DNA from: Alphaproteobacteria bacterium
GTDB lineage: Bacteria; Pseudomonadota; Alphaproteobacteria; Micavibrionales; Micavibrionaceae
Assembly (NCBI GenBank): GCA_030147745.1
Contig: JASBUS010000025.1
Location: 1 to 64,000, forward strand
Reading direction: 5' to 3'
DNA: 64,000 bases
A program made the position numbers and the translations under genes. The notes under the pieces were generated by a model. The model had not been told where the DNA came from and searched no databases. It worked only from the letters and a program-made list of their open reading frames with translations. Positions 44,358-53,656 of this stretch are shown piece by piece; the first letter of the stretch is position 1, and each line of letters opens with the position of its first letter.

Positions 44358-45596
44358 TTACATATTACGTAGACGGCTTAAACGGTCATAAACAACCTCA
44401 CGTTTAATGCGGTTACCACCACTTACTGCATCGACCTCTAATGCGCGCTCATAATGCTTAATCGCTTTGCCGTAGTCTTTGTTGCTATCATAAACAACAG
44501 CCAAGTTATAATAATGCTGCGGGTTATGCGGCTCGATTGATGATGCTATACCGATATAACGTTCGGCGCTGCTGTAGTTATGTAGCTTCGCTTCTGCCAA
44601 ACCCATTTGCGCCACGATTGCCGCATTACCAGGATTTTTCTCATAAAGGCCTTTTAGTCGTTCTAGCGCAACGGCAGGATACTGCTTAGCAATCAAACCC
44701 ATCATATTCACCAAGACTTTAGGGTTCTTCGGCGTTAGATCAAGCAATTCTTCATAAGCCTGAATTGCTTTCTCCTCATGCCCAGTCATTTGGAGCGCAA
44801 CTGCTCGTCCCATCAATACGCGTTGGTCGCGTGGGTTTTTCACATATAAATCTTCAAACATTTGTAATGCTGCATCATAACGGCGCAAATCAAGTGCGCG
44901 TTGAGCTGCTACAAAACGCGCATCCACACTATTCACTGTGCTTACGCGATCTATCACAACAATACGCTGCGCAGGATCTTTACTCGGGTCCGCCTTGGTT
45001 GGCGCGTTCAAATCAGATGTCGTAACACCACGATCCGCGCTGTAATATTTTTCTTCAATATCTTCGAAACTTGTTGAAGGCTGAACAGCCCCCTTGCTTT
45101 CGCCCGAAATAGCTTTCAACGCTTCTGCACCACCTGGCGCCATATCATTGCTTTGCGCTTGTAACTGCGGTGCAGGAATAGCAACTGTTGGTGCTATATC
45201 CGCTGTATTCTCCACAGGGGTAGGCGCAGGAATTGACGTCTCTGCTAAACCTTCACCGATACCGTCCACTTCAGGAAAGGCAGGTAAATCTTCGGAAACG
45301 ACCTCTGGCTCCACCATGGCATCCGCATCAACATCAGGTAGAAACTCACCTAAATTTTCTGGAGATGTATTTGCAATATCATCTTCTGGGAACTCAGGCA
45401 CAGCAATGTCCTGCATTGCATCCATTGCATCTGGTGCATCGACTTCAGGAAGTTCAATTTCAGTGACATTTTCAACCACTGGCGGTGCAAAAAAGTCATC
45501 AGCAGGCTGCGCATTTGCCTGTTGCACAGCGAAACTTAAAACACCACCAGATATAGCTATAGCAGCACAACTTAAAAGATATTTACGAACATTCAT
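44358..45596 (-). CDS. Exported TPR protein of the pilus locus (MshN-like)
   Basis: A 412-residue protein with a signal peptide (MNVRKYLLSCAAIAISGGV, ending QANAQ). A long acidic, Pro/Val/Asp-rich disordered part of about 190 residues follows (EIELPEVDAPDAMDAMQ). From about residue 240 come four or more TPR units (ALDLRRYDAALQMFEDLYVKNPRD, EEKAIQAYEELLDLTPKNPKV, YYNLAVVYDSNKDYGKAIKHYERALEVD). This resembles MshN of the MSHA system. I start at ATG 45596 because a signal peptide begins there; the frame is open to 45695 but without family features. Confidence 0.85.
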   Translation of the reverse strand: MNVRKYLLSCAAIAISGGVLSFAVQQANAQPADDFFAPPVVENVTEIELPEVDAPDAMDAMQDIAVPEFPEDDIANTSPENLGEFLPDVDADAMVEPEVVSEDLPAFPEVDGIGEGLAETSIPAPTPVENTADIAPTVAIPAPQLQAQSNDMAPGGAEALKAISGESKGAVQPSTSFEDIEEKYYSADRGVTTSDLNAPTKADPSKDPAQRIVVIDRVSTVNSVDARFVAAQRALDLRRYDAALQMFEDLYVKNPRDQRVLMGRAVALQMTGHEEKAIQAYEELLDLTPKNPKVLVNMMGLIAKQYPAVALERLKGLYEKNPGNAAIVAQMGLAEAKLHNYSSAERYIGIASSIEPHNPQHYYNLAVVYDSNKDYGKAIKHYERALEVDAVSGGNRIKREVVYDRLSRLRNM

Positions 45597-45719
45597 TGAA
45601 ATACTCACTCGTGAGAGGCAGGAAAAACCATATAGACTATTGCATTGTACATGAAGAAAACCGCGATGCCAAGCGTATAAAAACCTGACCCACAATCTAA
45701 AGGATAAAGCCCAGCTTTA

Positions 45720-46439
45720 TTAACGATTATGCAGGATCAAGTCCATAAAACAGCGTTCAAGCGTATCACCATCGCGCGATGAAATAAAAACAGACGCCAC
45801 ACCATTAAAATGTATTTTGCCTTGATCAATAATTGCGATTTTATCACAAATCTCTTCCATATCGGCAAGAATATGGCTGCTAATTAAAAAAGAAGTCCCC
45901 TTCTCTTTTTCGCTTTTAATTAAGTCTTTAACAAGGCTACGCGAAAATGGATCAAGGCCACTCATCGGCTCATCCAAAATCATCAAATCGCATCCGGTAA
46001 GCACAGTTGCCAATAAACCAATTTTCTGGCGCATGCCTTTTGAATAAGATGACACCTTTTTATCCAAAAACTTTAGGTCAAAAGCCAAATCATGCACAGC
46101 CAAACGAATAGCTTCACGGTCAGGTTTACGTCCATAAATATTTAAAGAAAACTCTATAAATTCATAACCCGTTAAAAACGCAGGCGGCTCAAACTTCTCA
46201 GGTAAATAAGCAATTGACGTTTGATCGCCATCATTTGACGCCTTACGAAAGACACCAGCCTTTTTCTTGCGCAAGCCCAGTAATGTTTTTATAAGGGTTG
46301 TCTTACCCGCCCCATTCAAGCCAATTAAGCCAACTGTTTCACCAAGTTTCACCGACAAATCAACATTCGACAAAACGTCGACATTCGAGTAGCCTACACA
46401 TAGCTTTTCAGCGTTTAAAAGAATTTCAGTTTGAGACAT
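45720..46439 (-). CDS. ABC transporter ATP-binding protein
   Basis: A 239-residue ATPase subunit: Walker A GLNGAGKTTLIKTLLGL near residue 40, the signature YSKGMRQKIGLLA, Walker B CDLMILDEPMSGLDP, then the switch His in SSHILADMEEI. It belongs to the CcmA/GldA-like class that pairs with ABC-2 permeases. The permease at 38289 in the same orientation is the likely partner. It sits between the MshK-like and TPR genes, inside the pilus operon. Confidence 0.93.
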   Translation of the reverse strand: MSQTEILLNAEKLCVGYSNVDVLSNVDLSVKLGETVGLIGLNGAGKTTLIKTLLGLRKKKAGVFRKASNDGDQTSIAYLPEKFEPPAFLTGYEFIEFSLNIYGRKPDREAIRLAVHDLAFDLKFLDKKVSSYSKGMRQKIGLLATVLTGCDLMILDEPMSGLDPFSRSLVKDLIKSEKEKGTSFLISSHILADMEEICDKIAIIDQGKIHFNGVASVFISSRDGDTLERCFMDLILHNR

Positions 46440-46476
46440 GGATATAGTTTTACTAGTAAAATTTATCTTCTAAATA

Positions 46477-47157
46477 TCAGCCTGGATAAAATAGCTTTGC
46501 ATCAAGATTGAAAGTTTGGTTCGGACGCAACTTGACCGGAAAAATCTGATTTGTTCCCTTATCAAACCACTTTAAGCGGACATAGTCATTTTCGACCTGT
46601 ATATCCAAAACCTCATCTGGCAAATTATCTGGCGTAACGCGCAACTCATTCAAATAGATCGTCCACTGCTTCTTACCTTTATATACGATACCACCCAAAA
46701 CCAAATCGCGACGCGCGCGAATTTCGCGTGACGGCGCATTATTCAGCGCCTTACCCGAGCCAGGAAGGCGCGCTTCAAAGCCGCGACGTGCTTCTTGAAT
46801 TAACGCATATTCCTGTAAGTTGAAGAATAATGATTTCATTACTGGTTTTTCATAGACAATATCCGTAGCCTCATCAATCTGGCTAACAATATTCTCCATC
46901 ATGTTTTTGAATTCGGCAGTAGACTCCTCTTGCCCCTTTTTTAACTCCAGCAAATTAGGCAAAACCACTTTCTCGTCGACTATAATTTGCTGCTGTGGAC
47001 CTCTGAACTCTCGCTCATCCAAAAAGCTTTCACCGTTATACAAAGATTGCGCAAATGCACTGCCGCCGCTTAACAGCATAACAGCCAATGTTAAGCCAAA
47101 TAAATTCAGCTTAAGCACTTTGCTTTGGTCAAAAATTCTCTTTATCGCCTGCTGCAT
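46477..47157 (-). CDS. mshK: MshK-like pilus biogenesis protein
   Basis: A 226-residue exported protein with a signal segment (LNLFGLTLAVMLLSGGSAFAQS). After a helical linker with coiled-coil character (ELKKGQEESTAEFKNMMENIVSQ) the C-terminal 65 residues (LVLGGIVYKGKKQWTIYLNEL and DIQVENDYVRLKWFD) form the beta-rich PilP/GspC/MshK type domain. That domain normally connects inner-membrane assembly proteins to the secretin. I start at ATG 47157 rather than the GTG at 47169. The assignment is by position and C-terminal pattern, so moderate. Confidence 0.72.
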   Translation of the reverse strand: MQQAIKRIFDQSKVLKLNLFGLTLAVMLLSGGSAFAQSLYNGESFLDEREFRGPQQQIIVDEKVVLPNLLELKKGQEESTAEFKNMMENIVSQIDEATDIVYEKPVMKSLFFNLQEYALIQEARRGFEARLPGSGKALNNAPSREIRARRDLVLGGIVYKGKKQWTIYLNELRVTPDNLPDEVLDIQVENDYVRLKWFDKGTNQIFPVKLRPNQTFNLDAKLFYPG

Positions 47158-47172
47158 CTTGCTACTCACTTT

Positions 47173-47811
47173 TTATTGAACCGCTGCGGTTTGCTCTGGC
47201 TTAGTTTCAGGAACGGCATGCCATAGAAAGCTCACCTCAGCATTCACCAAACTTACTGGCGAACCTGAACCAATATCTTTTAATGTGTCCGCGGACAATG
47301 TCGCATTCTTTTTCAAGTTAATCGACTGGAACTGTACATAGCCAGGGAATTTTTGCTGTACCAACTCAATGAAACTAAACACATCTATATCATCAAGCGC
47401 TTCAATCTTAATATTCACGGTACTATTCACCCATTTTAAACTTGGCTGCGTAATAAATGGGCTGCTTTGTGTTTTATATGGGCTTACATCATATTTCGCA
47501 CGAAGGACTTGCGATTTCTTTTGTGCATCAAAGAAAATATCACGCAAAACCTCACGGTCTTGTTCAACAAAAAAGTCATTTTTCTCAAGGCGAATATAAT
47601 CAGCCACTTGGCCGCGTAAAGCTTCGAATTGCTCACGCACTTTCTTGACCTCATTAAAGCGGTCACGCACTTTACGCTTTAAACCATTCAATTGACGTTC
47701 TTTTACAGTGATTGTGTCATTCATATATTTATAACCAAAGCCGCCACCAACATTCAAAGCAACCAAGATGGCTATAAATACGATACGCTTTACACCCAAA
47801 ATAGAAACCAT
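47173..47811 (-). CDS. PilO/MshJ-like inner-membrane protein
   Basis: A 212-residue bitopic protein: a short cytoplasmic tail, one TM (IVFIAILVALNVGGGFGY, residues 10-27), a coiled coil (LNGLKRKVRDRFNEVKKVREQFEAL) and a small alpha/beta domain. This is the PilO/GspM layout, acting as the periplasmic partner of PilN-like proteins. Its start overlaps the stop of the upstream gene by one base (TAATG), so the two are co-translated. Similarity to MshJ is by context. Confidence 0.8.
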   Translation of the reverse strand: MVSILGVKRIVFIAILVALNVGGGFGYKYMNDTITVKERQLNGLKRKVRDRFNEVKKVREQFEALRGQVADYIRLEKNDFFVEQDREVLRDIFFDAQKKSQVLRAKYDVSPYKTQSSPFITQPSLKWVNSTVNIKIEALDDIDVFSFIELVQQKFPGYVQFQSINLKKNATLSADTLKDIGSGSPVSLVNAEVSFLWHAVPETKPEQTAAVQ

Positions 47812-49421
47812 TATTTCAAGTCCTTTCGTATCATAATTTCAGCAGTCAAATCCTGCTGGCTCTTCTGGCGCGTTTGATTGCGCTGCGGATTTGCACCTAT
47901 ATTGTAGCCAACCTCATCAGAAAGTGTAGTCACTGATGCCGCATCTTGAAGCTCTTTGGTCACAACGACTTTATACTCATCCCCAAAATACTTTTCTAAA
48001 CGGGCACGCAAGGCTTTGACGCTGATATTACCAAGTTCAACCTCGACTTCCTGCGGGAAACTCATGGCTAAAGTTGCCTCAATCTGGCCTTTACTCTGAT
48101 TATAACGATTATTGCCGGTTGTTGCTGGCGCAACATAACGAAGCGAAAAGTCATCAAAGCGAATATTATGGCCCAAATTCTGCGTAATATCTTTCGCCCA
48201 AGCTAAACTATCGAAATTTTTGACCGACAAATCATTATAAAGGTTAATTGCATTAAAGAATTTATCGAGATCAATGCCGATCTTCTTTTTGCTTTCAACT
48301 TCGCGCTTATACATGTTTTCAACTTGAACATGCTGCTCTTTCGCCAACTTAATATCGGCATCAACCTGATAAAGCTTTTGCCCTGTAACCGATACAAAAT
48401 AAATCGCACCAAGGAACGATACAGTGGCTAACATCATCACAGCATTCGCCATTTGACGCGGCTGCATAATCTTATCAAGGTCTTTAGACTTTAATGGCAA
48501 ATCCAATGCCATTTTACGCCCGACCCAAGCCACGTGGAGCGGATCAGCCAAGCGCAGATCATCTTGCGGACCAATGCGAACGCCAATTTTCTTCGCCGCA
48601 TCCGCAATCGTCATCACTGTTAAATAACAAGAGACAGTAATCATCGCCTCAAGCGCCTGAGACGCCTCAGGATTTGAAATCACAATAACATCAAGGCCGT
48701 CTTCCTGCGCATAGCCAAAACGTGATAAATAACTCATCGTCGCTGTAAATTCTTGAGCAACCTCACTCGCCCACAAGCCCGGGTCAATGTCCGAATCCAC
48801 AATTGGTGTAATACGGGTTAACGCCAATTCGCCATCTTTCGTGACAATCTGACGCAAGCCACCATTTACATGCTGACCAATGAAGACAACCCATTTCGAT
48901 TTCTTACGCTTAGTTTCTTTCGCAAGATTTTGTGCCAAATCGCTGATCATACCTGCCGATTCAACAGGCAAAGTCGCATAACCAAAAACTTGACCATAAG
49001 ACTTGTTTACCGCTTCCATTGTCAGTTTAAAAGGCTGCGTAACAGGCACACCAGTAAATAGGTAATAATCACCAGGCGTCTTTTTATCAGACTTCATCGC
49101 CAAAGCGGCGCGCACTGGGTGGTTCGGAAAGACTACGGCCAATTTACGGCGCAATACACCCGTGCGGTCAAGCGCGCCAACTTTAGGTAATTTTTCCTTA
49201 CGGTAATGCTGCTCAACCATATCGTTAAGCAGCAAGATTGAGCCCGTACATTTCTTTGACAATACCGTCAGTGTTTTATCAATAAACTGCTCATCCACCC
49301 AAGGCACGACACCTTCGAGTTTCACAAAACCGCTACGTACATTGTAAATGGCCAGACTTTCATCTGTCATCATCAAGACGGTGCGCGATGGAGCCATTAA
49401 CGGCATTGGTTTTGAAGCCAT
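47811..49421 (-). CDS. PilM-PilN fusion (GspL/MshI-like)
   Basis: One 536-residue protein joins a cytoplasmic actin-like PilM part (about residues 10-330: VKLEGVVPWVDEQFIDKTL, KWVVFIGQHVNGGLRQIV) to a TM at about 337-360 (MMLATVSFLGAIYFVSV) and a PilN-like periplasmic section with coiled coil (VDADIKLAKEQHVQVENMYKREVESKKK in part). This is how GspL and MshI are built, so the system uses a fused rather than split platform. AAGGA lies eight bases before the ATG. It ends overlapping the PilO-like gene. Confidence 0.85.
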   Translation of the reverse strand: MASKPMPLMAPSRTVLMMTDESLAIYNVRSGFVKLEGVVPWVDEQFIDKTLTVLSKKCTGSILLLNDMVEQHYRKEKLPKVGALDRTGVLRRKLAVVFPNHPVRAALAMKSDKKTPGDYYLFTGVPVTQPFKLTMEAVNKSYGQVFGYATLPVESAGMISDLAQNLAKETKRKKSKWVVFIGQHVNGGLRQIVTKDGELALTRITPIVDSDIDPGLWASEVAQEFTATMSYLSRFGYAQEDGLDVIVISNPEASQALEAMITVSCYLTVMTIADAAKKIGVRIGPQDDLRLADPLHVAWVGRKMALDLPLKSKDLDKIMQPRQMANAVMMLATVSFLGAIYFVSVTGQKLYQVDADIKLAKEQHVQVENMYKREVESKKKIGIDLDKFFNAINLYNDLSVKNFDSLAWAKDITQNLGHNIRFDDFSLRYVAPATTGNNRYNQSKGQIEATLAMSFPQEVEVELGNISVKALRARLEKYFGDEYKVVVTKELQDAASVTTLSDEVGYNIGANPQRNQTRQKSQQDLTAEIMIRKDLK

Positions 49422-49432
49422 GACTATTGTCC

Positions 49433-50650
49433 TTAGAAACCTATATTTTCAAAACTTGAGTAAATTGGGCCAAATACCGCAGCCGCAATCCATAAAATCA
49501 TAATACCGAGGAAGGCCGTCAAAAACGGCTCGATCATTGCAATCATGCCCTGAATCGCCTCATCAACGTCTTTGGTGTAGAAGTCTGAAACCTGTTCCAA
49601 TACAGATGTAAGGTTACCAGATTCTTCACCAATTTTAATCATACGCGTCACCAAGCTTGGGAACTCACCACTTAATGAGAAGGCTTCAGAAAGTGGGCTA
49701 CCTGCCTGCACATAGGCTTCCACTGCCTCCATCGCTTCAATCAACGCCAAGTTATTCACCGTCTGACGCGAACTACGCAAACAGTTCATAATATCAATAC
49801 CACTGGCAAACAAAGCACCAAAGGTTTGCGCGTAACGCGCGATGTTAATTTTACGTGTCAAATTCCCGTATATGGGAAAAGAAAGCATCATATAATCAAC
49901 TCTATATGCGAAATCAGCTGAAAGCTTCTTCAGAGTTTTAAAGCCGAAGAACACTGCAAAAGGTGTACCTAAAATCGCCCACCAGTAAGCCTGAAAAAAT
50001 TCAGATGTATTAATCAGCCATATTGTATAAAACGGCAATTCTTGGCCAATATTTTTAATGAACCCAACGACTTCAGGGACAACATAGCCCATCATAACGA
50101 CAACAACCCCCAATACAGCCGCAAGCAAAATCATCGGATAACGCGTCGCTTTTTTAATTTGCGACTGCATTTCATCCATCCACTTCAAAAAGCGCATCAA
50201 CTGGCGATATGACGACGTCAAATCACCCGTATCCTCCCCAGCGGCAATCAATGAAATATAAAGATTATTGAAGATCTTAGGATGACGCGCCAAAGATTCA
50301 GAAAGCGAACTACCTTCAGAAACATCACGATGCACTTCCGCCATAATATCACGCAATGTGTTATGGTCTGTCGTATCACGAATATCAGCCAACGAATCAA
50401 GCATCGGCACACCAGCCGATTGCATCTGTTCCAAATGCATGAAAAGCTGGATCAAATCACGTATTTTGACTTTTTTAACGCCAAGCGACAGACCACTAAG
50501 CTTACTGCCTGCATCCATATCAGAGCAGCCCATAAGCTCCATACCGGCACCCTGAAGTTGATTATACAAATCAATTTCATTCTTGGCCGACATCACGCCC
50601 TTAATCGGACGGCCCTTGGCATTTAGCGCTCTATACTTAAACTTATGAAT
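49433..50650 (-). CDS. PilC/GspF-type platform protein with apparent AUU start
   Basis: Polytopic inner-membrane platform for pilus assembly. It has two T2SSF domains (SGVPMLDSLADIRDTTDHNTL; SGIDIMNCLRSSRQTVNN), each with the GEESGxLxxxL-type loop (AAGEDTGDLTSSYRQL; IGEESGNLTSVLEQV), and three TMs. The family N-terminus FKYRALNAKGRPIKG is encoded at 50641-50597, upstream of the first GTG (50596) and ATG (50593). Between it and the in-frame TAG at 50662-50660 there is no ATG, GTG or TTG. ATT at 50650 is the fitting start, with AGGGGG five bases before. I annotate 405 residues from that codon. Confidence 0.85.
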   Translation of the reverse strand: MHKFKYRALNAKGRPIKGVMSAKNEIDLYNQLQGAGMELMGCSDMDAGSKLSGLSLGVKKVKIRDLIQLFMHLEQMQSAGVPMLDSLADIRDTTDHNTLRDIMAEVHRDVSEGSSLSESLARHPKIFNNLYISLIAAGEDTGDLTSSYRQLMRFLKWMDEMQSQIKKATRYPMILLAAVLGVVVVMMGYVVPEVVGFIKNIGQELPFYTIWLINTSEFFQAYWWAILGTPFAVFFGFKTLKKLSADFAYRVDYMMLSFPIYGNLTRKINIARYAQTFGALFASGIDIMNCLRSSRQTVNNLALIEAMEAVEAYVQAGSPLSEAFSLSGEFPSLVTRMIKIGEESGNLTSVLEQVSDFYTKDVDEAIQGMIAMIEPFLTAFLGIMILWIAAAVFGPIYSSFENIGF

Positions 50651-50727
50651 GGCTGCCCCCTAATAAGTCTTGAACCAGCATAATATTTGAACAATTGTAA
50701 GGCGCACGACAGAACGCCGCACGTAAG

Positions 50728-52860
50728 TTAGTCTTTATCTATATTAACAACTTTTGACACAGCTGCAAAGTCTGTTGTGCCTTCAAGTATCTTTAGCATA
50801 CCATCATCTTTCATGCTTTTAAATCCTTTTTGAAAGGCCATCTTCTTTAACTCCGATTTTGGGGCGTTTGCAGCCACCAAATCATCCATTTCTTCATCAA
50901 AAGTCAAAATCTCAGCCAAAGCGATACGACCCTTATAGCCTGTGCCTGCGCACATCTGACAACCCTTATCTTTCGCTCTAAAAATTTCTGGCGGATTAGA
51001 CGGGTCAACTTTTAAATAACCACATTCTTCTTCGCTCGCACGGTATGGCTGCTTACAATGCGTACAAAGGCGACGCGACAAACGCTGCGCAAACACACCA
51101 ATTATAGCGCCCGCAAGCATACCTGGCTTAATATTCAAGTCCATCAGACGTGGTAAAGCCCCAAAAGAGTCGTTTGTGTGGAGCGTCGTATAAACTTGGT
51201 GACCTGTCATCGCGGCCTTCAACGCCATTTCAGCTGTCGTTTGATCACGAATCTCACCGATAAAGATAATATCAGGGTCTTGTCGAAGCATTGCCTTAAT
51301 ACCATCAGAGAACTCAAGCACACCTTCACGGACATTGGTCTGACGGATCATTGGCAAACTATATTCAACAGGGTCTTCTAGCGTCTGAATATTCACCTCA
51401 ACCGAGTTGATGTGGTTCAACATCGAATAAAGCGACGTACTTTTACCACTCCCCGTTGGCCCAGTTACAATAATAATCCCCTCAGGTTTAGTTTGACAGT
51501 AATCAATCTTTTCCTGATTCACTTTACTGAAACCAAGCGCCGATAGCGGCAAAATACTCGAACTTTTATCCAAAACACGCAGAACGATATTTTCGCCCCA
51601 AACCGTTGGCAAAGATGACACACGGAAATCTGCCTCGCGCCCGCCAACATTGATGTGGAAACGCCCGTCTTGCGGACTAAGCTTGTCGGCGATATTCATA
51701 TTAGACATCAATTTCAGGCGCTGTGAAATACCGTTCCAATGCTTTTTGTGGATCATATAAGCCGTGAAAAGCACACCATCCAAACGGAAACGCAAACGAA
51801 TAAAGTTCTCTTCAGGCTCAAAGTGCAAATCAGATACGCCCTTTTTCACCGCATCGAACACAAGCGCATTCACCAAACGAACAATAGGGTGTGTATAGGC
51901 CGTATCACCTGTTAAATCAGCGACATCAATATCATCGCCCTGACGCTCCAGCTCTTCGAGAATCTCATCAATCGCACTTGAATAACCATAGGCCGCGTCA
52001 ATCGCCTCTGCCAAGATCGTCGGCGTACTAACAAGTGGACGAATGGTTAACCCTTTCGGCACATAACGTCTTAACGAGTCCATCGCCACAACATCATGCG
52101 GGTCAGTCATCACCACGCAAATCTCATCATCATCAATCGATACAGGCAGAACATTCATTTTCTCCGCCGTTGCACGGTCCATAAGTTCTAGTGCCGCACC
52201 ATCAAAAATCGTATTTTTAGGGTCAAAAACTTCATGCCCTGCCGCTTCCGCCAAAACTTGCGAGAGCACTTGTTCATCAATAAACTCAAGGTCTACAAGA
52301 ACCTGACCCAGCATCTTACCGGAAATTTTCTTTTCCTGAAGCGCAACCATTAACTGTTCACGCGTCAAAACACCAAGCTGGATAAGGCGATCACCTAAGC
52401 GCGATTCATTTTTGCGGTCAACATTAACAGGAACACTCTTACCGCCCACAACCGCGCCGCCGCTAACGCCGCCGCCACGCTGCTCTTCCATTTCCAAATC
52501 AGATGATTTGCGCTGTGATACTCCCTGCGCGCCACCAACAACCTCAGGCAAAACCTCAGTCGCCTCAACATCAAGGATGTCATCATCCCCCTCATCAGCA
52601 CTGGCTTGTCCTGAAATATTCAAATCACCGCCGCGCTCAACATGCGCAACCACACCAGAACCTTGATTGTATAAATCTTGCGCATCATGTGCGTCATCTG
52701 CCGCTTGTTCAGCACGCAGATTATGAGGCTGCGTATGCATATGCGCCTCTGCAACATCATCCATCACCGCGTCTTCCGCGATATCATCCTGATCATCTTC
52801 CTCAAGCGATAACGAGATCACTTCTACATCGTCATCAGATTCTGGGAATTCACCACTCAC
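50728..52860 (-). CDS. mshE: PilB/GspE/MshE-type pilus assembly ATPase
   Basis: Hexameric motor for pilus or pseudopilus assembly. The first 155 residues are an unusually long, acidic, low-complexity extension. MshEN domains follow (RLGDRLIQLGVLTREQLMVAL; MLGQVLVDLEFI; a second repeat at about 225). The ATPase core has GPTGSGKSTSLYSMLNHI, QTLEDPVEYSLP, IGEIRDQTTAEMALKAAMTGH in part and TTLHTNDSFGALPR. The tetracysteine zinc motif is present as CTHCKQPY and CQMCAGTGYKG. First gene of the locus; the 283-base gap upstream shows no clear promoter to me. Confidence 0.94.
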   Translation of the reverse strand: MSGEFPESDDDVEVISLSLEEDDQDDIAEDAVMDDVAEAHMHTQPHNLRAEQAADDAHDAQDLYNQGSGVVAHVERGGDLNISGQASADEGDDDILDVEATEVLPEVVGGAQGVSQRKSSDLEMEEQRGGGVSGGAVVGGKSVPVNVDRKNESRLGDRLIQLGVLTREQLMVALQEKKISGKMLGQVLVDLEFIDEQVLSQVLAEAAGHEVFDPKNTIFDGAALELMDRATAEKMNVLPVSIDDDEICVVMTDPHDVVAMDSLRRYVPKGLTIRPLVSTPTILAEAIDAAYGYSSAIDEILEELERQGDDIDVADLTGDTAYTHPIVRLVNALVFDAVKKGVSDLHFEPEENFIRLRFRLDGVLFTAYMIHKKHWNGISQRLKLMSNMNIADKLSPQDGRFHINVGGREADFRVSSLPTVWGENIVLRVLDKSSSILPLSALGFSKVNQEKIDYCQTKPEGIIIVTGPTGSGKSTSLYSMLNHINSVEVNIQTLEDPVEYSLPMIRQTNVREGVLEFSDGIKAMLRQDPDIIFIGEIRDQTTAEMALKAAMTGHQVYTTLHTNDSFGALPRLMDLNIKPGMLAGAIIGVFAQRLSRRLCTHCKQPYRASEEECGYLKVDPSNPPEIFRAKDKGCQMCAGTGYKGRIALAEILTFDEEMDDLVAANAPKSELKKMAFQKGFKSMKDDGMLKILEGTTDFAAVSKVVNIDKD

Positions 52861-53143
52861 GCTTATTACCTCTCATGAAATCAAGATTAAATCAGATATA
52901 TTGTTCAACGAACCAAAGATCGGTACTTTCTGTACTCAGCAGGCATTGTAACATAAAATTCTGCCTTGCACATCCACTTACCTAGAAATAAATATGACGC
53001 GAAAATATTAACAATATCTTATGAAGCCCCTAAATTTTATAAGATTTGCACAAAATACGCTGCCCCCTTTCACAACACGCTTTTTTATAATAGAATAGGC
53101 GTATAAAAATTTAATAATTTAAAAAACTTAGGACAAAATTAGA

Positions 53144-53584
53144 ATGCCAGCAGAGCTAAGACGATTGGTTTTCTCGCACAAAGAAACAACAGAAGCCTTG
53201 TTAGAATTCGGCAAGAGCGAGAACATCCCTTTCCCAAAAGGTAAAATGATCCGCGCTAAATATGCCGGTCATGCTGAATATGAATTGCACAGTATGAAAG
53301 GCAAACAAACTGGCGTGAACAAAAATTTCAACGTTGATGGCCAAGACCGCGCCATTATCGTCACCTTCTTTGATGAAGAAACCTTTGAACATAAATTCTT
53401 CAACCTGACTGCAGACTTTGTCAGCGCGGCGTTAATCAGCTACTGTATAAAACACAAGATCATGCTGCCACGCGACGCACGCAAATCACTAGACCTAACA
53501 GAATTTAACGTTTGTATGGATGTTGTGATTGATAACGCAGGTGGCGCATCACAAGGCGCAGGCAGTCTGTCTTTAGAAGACTAA
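53144..53584 (+). CDS. Hypothetical protein (146 aa) beside rpsD
   Basis: A soluble 146-residue protein of mixed alpha/beta type, with no signal or membrane part. Phrases include RRLVFSHKETTEALLEFGKS, AIIVTFFDEETFEHKFF and AALISYCIKHKIMLPRDARKSL. The pattern appears conserved-looking and I believe it is a real gene, but I do not recognise it. It runs convergent with rpsD and shares a bidirectional terminator. Confidence 0.72.
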   Translation: MPAELRRLVFSHKETTEALLEFGKSENIPFPKGKMIRAKYAGHAEYELHSMKGKQTGVNKNFNVDGQDRAIIVTFFDEETFEHKFFNLTADFVSAALISYCIKHKIMLPRDARKSLDLTEFNVCMDVVIDNAGGASQGAGSLSLED

Positions 53585-53611
53585 GCCTAAAGCAAAAAAG
53601 CACAGAATAAA

Positions 53612-53640
53612 AAAAGGGCCGAGAAATCGGCCCTTTTCTT
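53612..53640. terminator. Bidirectional terminator between 53144 gene and rpsD
   Basis: AAAAGGGCCGA (53612-53622) pairs with TCGGCCCTTTT (53627-53637) around a four-base loop; T-runs follow on both strands. Confidence 0.92.
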
Positions 53641-53656
53641 TTGAATTCTGCAGATC

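Noticed and set aside
45094-45654. 186-codon open frame antisense to the TPR gene
   Set aside because: Again the antisense image of an acidic low-complexity region; no independent evidence of coding.
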